From Sphingomonas sp. LHG3406-1 (lineage in GTDB: Bacteria > Pseudomonadota > Alphaproteobacteria > Sphingomonadales > Sphingomonadaceae), in the NCBI RefSeq assembly GCF_029637485.1, contig NZ_CP069128.1, forward strand, positions 1,426,001-1,490,000: 64,000 nucleotides of DNA, given 5' to 3'. Below, piece after piece: positions 60,813-64,000 of this stretch (the first letter of the stretch is position 1; every line of letters starts with the position of its first letter). A model generated the notes under the pieces. The model was given only the letters and a program-made list of their open reading frames with translations, was not told the origin of the DNA and ran no database searches. Position numbers and translations under genes: made by a program.

Positions 60813-61088
60813 GTGAACCTCGACAAGCAATTGCTGCCCGCCGCGGTGCTTGCCCCAGGTGAACTGGGCGCAGTGCTGGCGAGCCTCGGGCCGAGCGGCA
60901 ACGCTCGCGACCGGCTTGCCGCGGTGGTCGCGCTGCTGACCGGCAGCGGGACCGTGCGGGAGCGCACCGGGGGCGCTTTCGCGGGCGGCCCGGATTTGGT
61001 GACAGTTCCGTTTACCAGCGGACTTCACAATTGCTTGAGAGGGCAACCGGTAAACGCCGTTCAGCAATCAACCACCAGGCCCGCTTGA
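60813..61088 (+). CDS. doubtful small ORF upstream of sciP
   Basis: 91 codons from a GTG with GGAGGG upstream. The first ~60 codons are GC-rich at the third position and could encode a helical Ala/Leu-rich segment (GARDRLAAVVALLTG-like). From about 61000 the frame crosses an AT-richer region that looks like the sciP promoter. No family recognised. It may be a remnant or not a gene; without it, the 341-bp gap before sciP would hold only regulatory DNA. Confidence 0.2.
   Translation: MNLDKQLLPAAVLAPGELGAVLASLGPSGNARDRLAAVVALLTGSGTVRERTGGAFAGGPDLVTVPFTSGLHNCLRGQPVNAVQQSTTRPA
61009..61056. promoter_or_regulatory. inverted CGTTTACC/GGTAAACG sites, 40 bp apart, before sciP
   Basis: CGTTTACC at 61009-61016 and its exact complement GGTAAACG at 61049-61056 have centres exactly 40 bp (about four turns) apart, ending 40 bp before the sciP ATG. 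This suits two dimers of a regulator on one face, or looping. The regulator is unknown; the sequence is not the CtrA TTAA-N7-TTAA box. Confidence 0.45.
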
Positions 61089-61095
61089 GGAAGCA

Positions 61096-61395
61096 ATGTT
61101 AGAGAATCAGAAGTTTCGTCCTCACCAGGTGATCGGCCCGCTCGGCGAGCCACTGACCCTGGACTCGCTTCCTCCGGCCGAGACCACCCGGTGGGTCGTT
61201 CGCCGGAAGGCCGAAGTCGTCGCTGCCGTAGCCGGGGGGCTACTGACGGTCGACGAGGCCTGCCAGCGCTACAACCTCAGCCTCGAGGAGTTCGCCAGCT
61301 GGCAGCGCGCGGTCGACCGCAGCGGCATGCCCGGTCTGCGTGTCACCCGCATCCAGCATTACCGCCAGGTCTACGAGCGCCAGCAGCGCTACTGA
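61096..61395 (+). CDS. sciP: CtrA inhibitor SciP (DUF1153)
   Basis: 99 residues. The alphaproteobacterial DUF1153 family is characterised as SciP in Caulobacter, where it binds CtrA at promoters and blocks transcription in G1. Here the core VIGPLGEPLTLDSLPP, TTRWVVRRKAEVVAAVAGGLLTVDEACQRYNL, then GMPGLRVTRIQHYR is present over its whole length. GAGGAAG precedes the ATG at 61096. It shows that this organism has the CtrA-SciP cell-cycle circuit. Confidence 0.93.
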   Translation: MLENQKFRPHQVIGPLGEPLTLDSLPPAETTRWVVRRKAEVVAAVAGGLLTVDEACQRYNLSLEEFASWQRAVDRSGMPGLRVTRIQHYRQVYERQQRY

Positions 61396-61440
61396 CCATG
61401 TAGAGGGCTCCGGCGCAAAACGGCGTCGGGTCCTCGTTTC

Positions 61441-61465
61441 GGAACCGACCCGTCTCCCCACCGTT
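61441..61465 (+). promoter_or_regulatory. EcfG (general stress response) promoter
   Basis: GGAAC at 61441-61445, a 16-nt spacer and CGTT at 61462-61465, the alphaproteobacterial EcfG consensus (GGAAC-N16/17-CGTT). It lies 92 bp before the first GlsB-type gene, a family often induced by stress. A second, weaker copy follows (GGAAC at 61473, N17, CGTC). Confidence 0.75.
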
Positions 61466-61556
61466 CCCCTTCGGAACAAGACAAAGCCAATGGGCGTCTT
61501 GTGACCGCAACAGCCGCCCGGCGAACTCGCCAGGGCGGCGTTACAGGAGGGAACGC

Positions 61557-61826
61557 ATGGACTGGATTCTCATCATCATCGTCGGCGGTGTGCTTGGCTG
61601 GCTTGCCAGCATCGTCATGCGCACCGACGCGCAGCAGGGTATCTTGCTCAACGTCATCGTTGGCATCCTTGGCGCGCTGCTGGGCCGCTTCCTGCTTGCC
61701 CCGCTGATCGGCGGTGGCTCGATCACCGATGGTCCGCTCAGCCTCGGCAACATCCTGGTGTCGCTGCTGGGTGCAATCATCCTGCTGGCGATCGTCAATC
61801 TCGTCCGTCGCGGTCGCGTGCGCTAA
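61557..61826 (+). CDS. GlsB/YeaQ/YmgE family small membrane protein 1
   Basis: 89 residues, three hydrophobic helices with the transglycosylase-associated-protein pattern: IIVGGVLGWLASIVM, VGILGALLGRFLLAP and a C-terminal helix with RRGR. These proteins are inner-membrane, of unknown mechanism, and are usually part of the general stress response. GGAGG (61543 region) precedes the ATG at 61557. The promoter upstream is of EcfG type; the transcript ends at a 15-bp hairpin. Confidence 0.88.
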   Translation: MDWILIIIVGGVLGWLASIVMRTDAQQGILLNVIVGILGALLGRFLLAPLIGGGSITDGPLSLGNILVSLLGAIILLAIVNLVRRGRVR

Positions 61827-61850
61827 TCACGCACTGTGATTGACGGACCG

Positions 61851-61888
61851 GAAGGGGTCGTCCGCTCTTGAGGGCGGGCGGCCCCTTC
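61851..61888 (+). terminator. strong hairpin terminator between GlsB-type genes
   Basis: GAAGGGGTCGTCCGC pairs along its whole 15-bp length with GCGGGCGGCCCCTTC (two G-T pairs), loop TCTTGAGG, followed by TTCT. It separates the first GlsB-type gene from the second. Confidence 0.8.
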
Positions 61889-61903
61889 TTCTATGGACCG
61901 AAC

Positions 61904-62176
61904 ATGCCCTTGTCCTGGATTGCGCTGCTCTTTGCCGGCGCCCTGCTCGGCTGGCTCGCCAGCGTCACCTTCCGAAGCCAGAGCGGGCGAGAGATTCTCG
62001 CCTTCGTCGGGCTTGGCGCGGCCGGCGCGGTGCTGGGAGCCCTGCTGATCACGCCCGCCATGGCCGGTCGCCTCGAGCCGACCGGCTTTTCGCTGCCGGG
62101 AGTCCTGCTTTCGCTGTTGGGGACGTTCCTGGCGCTCGGCATCGCCATCGGCGTCCAGCGGCTGCAGCGCCGCTGA
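61904..62176 (+). CDS. GlsB/YeaQ/YmgE family small membrane protein 2
   Basis: 90 residues, again three helices: WIALLFAGALLGWLASVTF, VGLGAAGAVLGALLITP and a final helix with LGIAIGVQRLQRR. Related to the first copy but without its Asp/Gly-rich loop. The ATG at 61904 is chosen over ones at 61892 (different frame) and an upstream TTG. Convergent with the third copy across 10 bp. Confidence 0.8.
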   Translation: MPLSWIALLFAGALLGWLASVTFRSQSGREILAFVGLGAAGAVLGALLITPAMAGRLEPTGFSLPGVLLSLLGTFLALGIAIGVQRLQRR

Positions 62177-62186
62177 ACGCCGATCC

Positions 62187-62450
62187 TCAGCGGCGCTTCA
62201 AAACGAGGCGGTAGACGAACAGGATCAGCACCGCACCGACGATAGCCGCCAGAAATCCGGCGCCGTCGGTCGGTTCGCGATACCAGCCGAGCGCACGACC
62301 GAGGAAACCGGCGACCATCGCGCCCCCAATCCCGAGCAGGATGGTGATGACGCAGCCGCCAGGATCCCGCCCCGGCATCAGCAACTTGGCGATACCGCCC
62401 GCCAGCAGACCGATGATGATCCACGACAACCAGCCATAATCTTGGAGCAT
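62187..62450 (-). CDS. GlsB/YeaQ/YmgE family small membrane protein 3
   Basis: 87 residues on the minus strand: WLSWIIIGLLAGGIAKLLMPG, GGCVITILLGIGGAMVAGFLGRALGWY and a C-terminal helix with VYRLVLKRR. This copy is the classical YeaQ type (GLLAGxxAK, G-G-x-V-Ixxx-L-GIGGA). Upstream, 62451-62654 (204 bp) has no gene and must hold promoters for this gene and for the divergent efflux operon. Confidence 0.9.
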   Translation of the reverse strand: MLQDYGWLSWIIIGLLAGGIAKLLMPGRDPGGCVITILLGIGGAMVAGFLGRALGWYREPTDGAGFLAAIVGAVLILFVYRLVLKRR

Positions 62451-62654
62451 CTCAGCCCTCCTGTTGTTTCACGTCCGGTTACCAACCATCTGCCGGGTTG
62501 GGCAAACGCCTTTTGGCGGCTCGACGGTGACCGTTGGTCGAATGAGGCTTGTTGTTTGTCGCAGCCGCGCGCTGGGTTGTAAGCGGTGAGTTATGGGTAT
62601 AACACAGCGACCTGACGAGTCACCGTTCGAAACAGATAGATAAAGGTGGAAGAG

Positions 62655-63848
62655 ATGAATCGCGAGACCCGGCTCCAGCGGGACGACACGATCGTGGTGG
62701 TGGACGGCTCCCGCCGGCGTCGCAACATGATCATCGCGATCCTGGTCGGCGCGCTCGTGCTCGCGCTTGCCTACGTCTTCTTCAACCGGTCGAGCGAGCC
62801 TGCCGGCGGGAAGGCGGCCAGCGCCGCAGCCGACGGCCAGGGTCGGGGCGGACAGGTGCCGACGGTGACCGTGCTGGTTCCGGGTCGCAGCCAGGTAGCA
62901 AGCATCATTACCGCCAACGGCGCCCTCGCCGCCCGCCGCGACCAGCCGATCGGCGCTGCCGGCCAGGGTGGCCGGGTTACTGCCGTGCTGGTGGATGCAG
63001 GCACGTGGGTGCAGGCCGGCCAGGTGCTGGCCACGGTCGACCGCTCGGTCCAGGTGCAGACCAGCGCGCAGCTCGCCGCCTCGGTCGAGGCCGCCCGGGC
63101 AAGCGCGGCGCTCGCGCAGAACGAATATGAGCGTTCGGCCGCGCTGGTCGGTCGGGGCTTCGTCTCCAAGGCCGATCTCGATCGCAAGCGGGCCGCCCGC
63201 GACCAGGCCAATGCACAGGTGCGGGTGGCGCAGGCCCAGCTCAGCGCGACTCGGGCCGGCATCGGACTTCTCGACATCAAGGCGCCCACGTCGGGCCTGA
63301 TCCTCCAGCGCAACCTCGAGGTCGGCCAGGTGATCGGCGCCGGCAGCCAGAGCCTGTTCCGCCTCGCCCGCGGCGGCGAAATGGAAATGCGCGCACAATT
63401 GTCCCAGCAGGACCTTGCCGCCATCCGCGTCGGAATGCCTGCCAGCATCACTCCGATCGGCAGCACGTCGAGCATCACCGGCTCGGTGTGGCAGGTCTCG
63501 CCGGTCATCGATCCGCAAAGCCGTCAGGGCGAAGTGCGCATCGCCATTCCCTATTCGCCGGCAATCCGCCCGGGCGGCTTCGCGTCGGCCCGCATCTCGG
63601 CCGGGGCAACCACTGCGCCCCTGCTCCCGCAGAGTGCGGTGCTGTCGGACAATGACGGCAATTACGTCTACATCATCAATGCGAAGAACGAGGCCGAGCG
63701 GCGCAACGTCACGATCGGCGTGGTCGACGAGAGCGGCGCCACCATCACCGGAGGCCTGACCGGCCAGGAGATGGTCGTCCTGTCGGCCGGGCCGTTCCTC
63801 AACCCCGGCCAGAAGGTCAATCCGAAGCGGCAGGCGGCGGCCAACTAA
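62655..63848 (+). CDS. RND efflux periplasmic adaptor (MFP/HlyD family)
   Basis: 397 residues from the ATG at 62655 (GGTGGA 6 nt before). One N-terminal membrane anchor (MIIAILVGALVLALAYVFF), then a lipoyl/hairpin region: QPIGAAGQGGRVTAVLVDAGTWVQAGQVLATVD, a coiled-coil (SAALAQNEYERSAALVGRGF), ISATRAGIGLLDIKAPTSGLI-type second half and a membrane-proximal domain. It links an RND pump to an outer-membrane channel. The pump gene follows 28 bp later. Confidence 0.92.
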   Translation: MNRETRLQRDDTIVVVDGSRRRRNMIIAILVGALVLALAYVFFNRSSEPAGGKAASAAADGQGRGGQVPTVTVLVPGRSQVASIITANGALAARRDQPIGAAGQGGRVTAVLVDAGTWVQAGQVLATVDRSVQVQTSAQLAASVEAARASAALAQNEYERSAALVGRGFVSKADLDRKRAARDQANAQVRVAQAQLSATRAGIGLLDIKAPTSGLILQRNLEVGQVIGAGSQSLFRLARGGEMEMRAQLSQQDLAAIRVGMPASITPIGSTSSITGSVWQVSPVIDPQSRQGEVRIAIPYSPAIRPGGFASARISAGATTAPLLPQSAVLSDNDGNYVYIINAKNEAERRNVTIGVVDESGATITGGLTGQEMVVLSAGPFLNPGQKVNPKRQAAAN

Positions 63849-63876
63849 CGGCCGCCAGCGAAGGACAGACAAGCTC

Positions 63877-64000
63877 ATGGGTTTCCGCAACATTTCGGCG
63901 TGGTGCATCCGCAACCCCGTCCCGCCGATCGTCCTCTTCATCGCCCTGCTGCTGACGGGAATCTACTCGTTCGCGACGATGGAGATCACGAACAACCCGG
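63877..64000 (+). CDS. RND efflux inner-membrane transporter (partial)
   Basis: The first 41 codons only; it runs off the right edge. The N-terminus MGFRNISAWCIRNPVPPIVL and the following helix LFIALLLTGIYSFATM with EITNNP match the start of AcrB/MexF-type proton-driven pumps. Coupled to the adaptor gene. Substrate cannot be inferred. Confidence 0.88.
   Translation, partial: MGFRNISAWCIRNPVPPIVLFIALLLTGIYSFATMEITNNP

Noticed and set aside
1..64000. tRNA, rRNA, classical insertion sequences, integrases and prophage genes
   Set aside because: None recognised on either strand by reading for tRNA T-loops, transposase motifs or phage protein families; a covariance search was not possible here.

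Overview
The window is high-GC, densely coded bacterial chromosome, almost certainly from a sphingomonad (Alphaproteobacteria, Sphingomonadales). The grounds are a serine palmitoyltransferase gene with its own acyl carrier protein, a SciP (DUF1153) cell-cycle regulator, a TonB-dependent receptor, DUF2141/DUF2059 proteins, and interspersed palindromic repeats of the kind common in this order. Most genes are coupled by 1-4 bp stop/start overlaps (ATGA, GTGA, TGATG). No phage, integrase, IS element of a classical family, CRISPR array, rRNA or tRNA was seen.

Layout. 1-13928 (minus strand) is the division and cell-wall (dcw) operon, mraZ-rsmH-ftsL-ftsI-murE-murF-mraY-murD-ftsW-murG-murC-murB. murB runs off the left edge. 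A leader carries five TGGG/TGGA boxes at exact 10-bp spacing, which looks like the MraZ operator. 14240-17038 is a small accessory stretch: two lipoproteins, a small membrane protein, a DUF559 (Vsr-like) nuclease gene enclosed by inverted palindromic repeats, and a Gln-rich small protein. Next come purL, a hybrid histidine kinase and a secreted trypsin-like protease.

22579-30915 is a sphingolipid/envelope block. It holds serine palmitoyltransferase and its ACP, a DUF2141 protein, a lipid kinase and a nucleotidyltransferase-like protein in one operon, then divergent lptF-lptG, a DsbA-like protein and a fatty-acid-hydroxylase-type membrane enzyme. A GNAT-like protein at 39694-40851 is a candidate ceramide synthase. 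31003-43512 holds ubiA, tldE, apbC, hflK-hflC-degP, a HerA-like ATPase, a PilZ protein, xthA, erpA and an M23 peptidase. 43890-49093 holds serC-serA (with a structured leader), an esterase-like protein and purA. 49124-60754 holds a TonB receptor, fabI-yihY-dnaJ-like, a coupled pdxH-CDF-phzF-permease operon, a NUDIX gene and mnmA. 61096-64000 holds sciP, three GlsB/YeaQ-type membrane proteins behind an EcfG-type promoter, and the start of an RND efflux operon.

The most unusual signal is a family of 59-71 nt double-hairpin palindromes. Two copies in inverted orientation enclose the DUF559 nuclease gene almost without spare bases (15817-16300). Two further copies, also inverted but with nothing between them, sit in frame inside essential murD (5869-6009) and add about 48 residues to MurD. 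Together they look like an autonomous element and its non-autonomous, MITE-like derivative, by analogy with REP sequences and RAYT transposases but with a Vsr/PD-(D/E)XK-type nuclease. A second palindrome family straddles the murC/murB junction. All functional statements rest on reading the sequence and on recalled family knowledge; no search was run.
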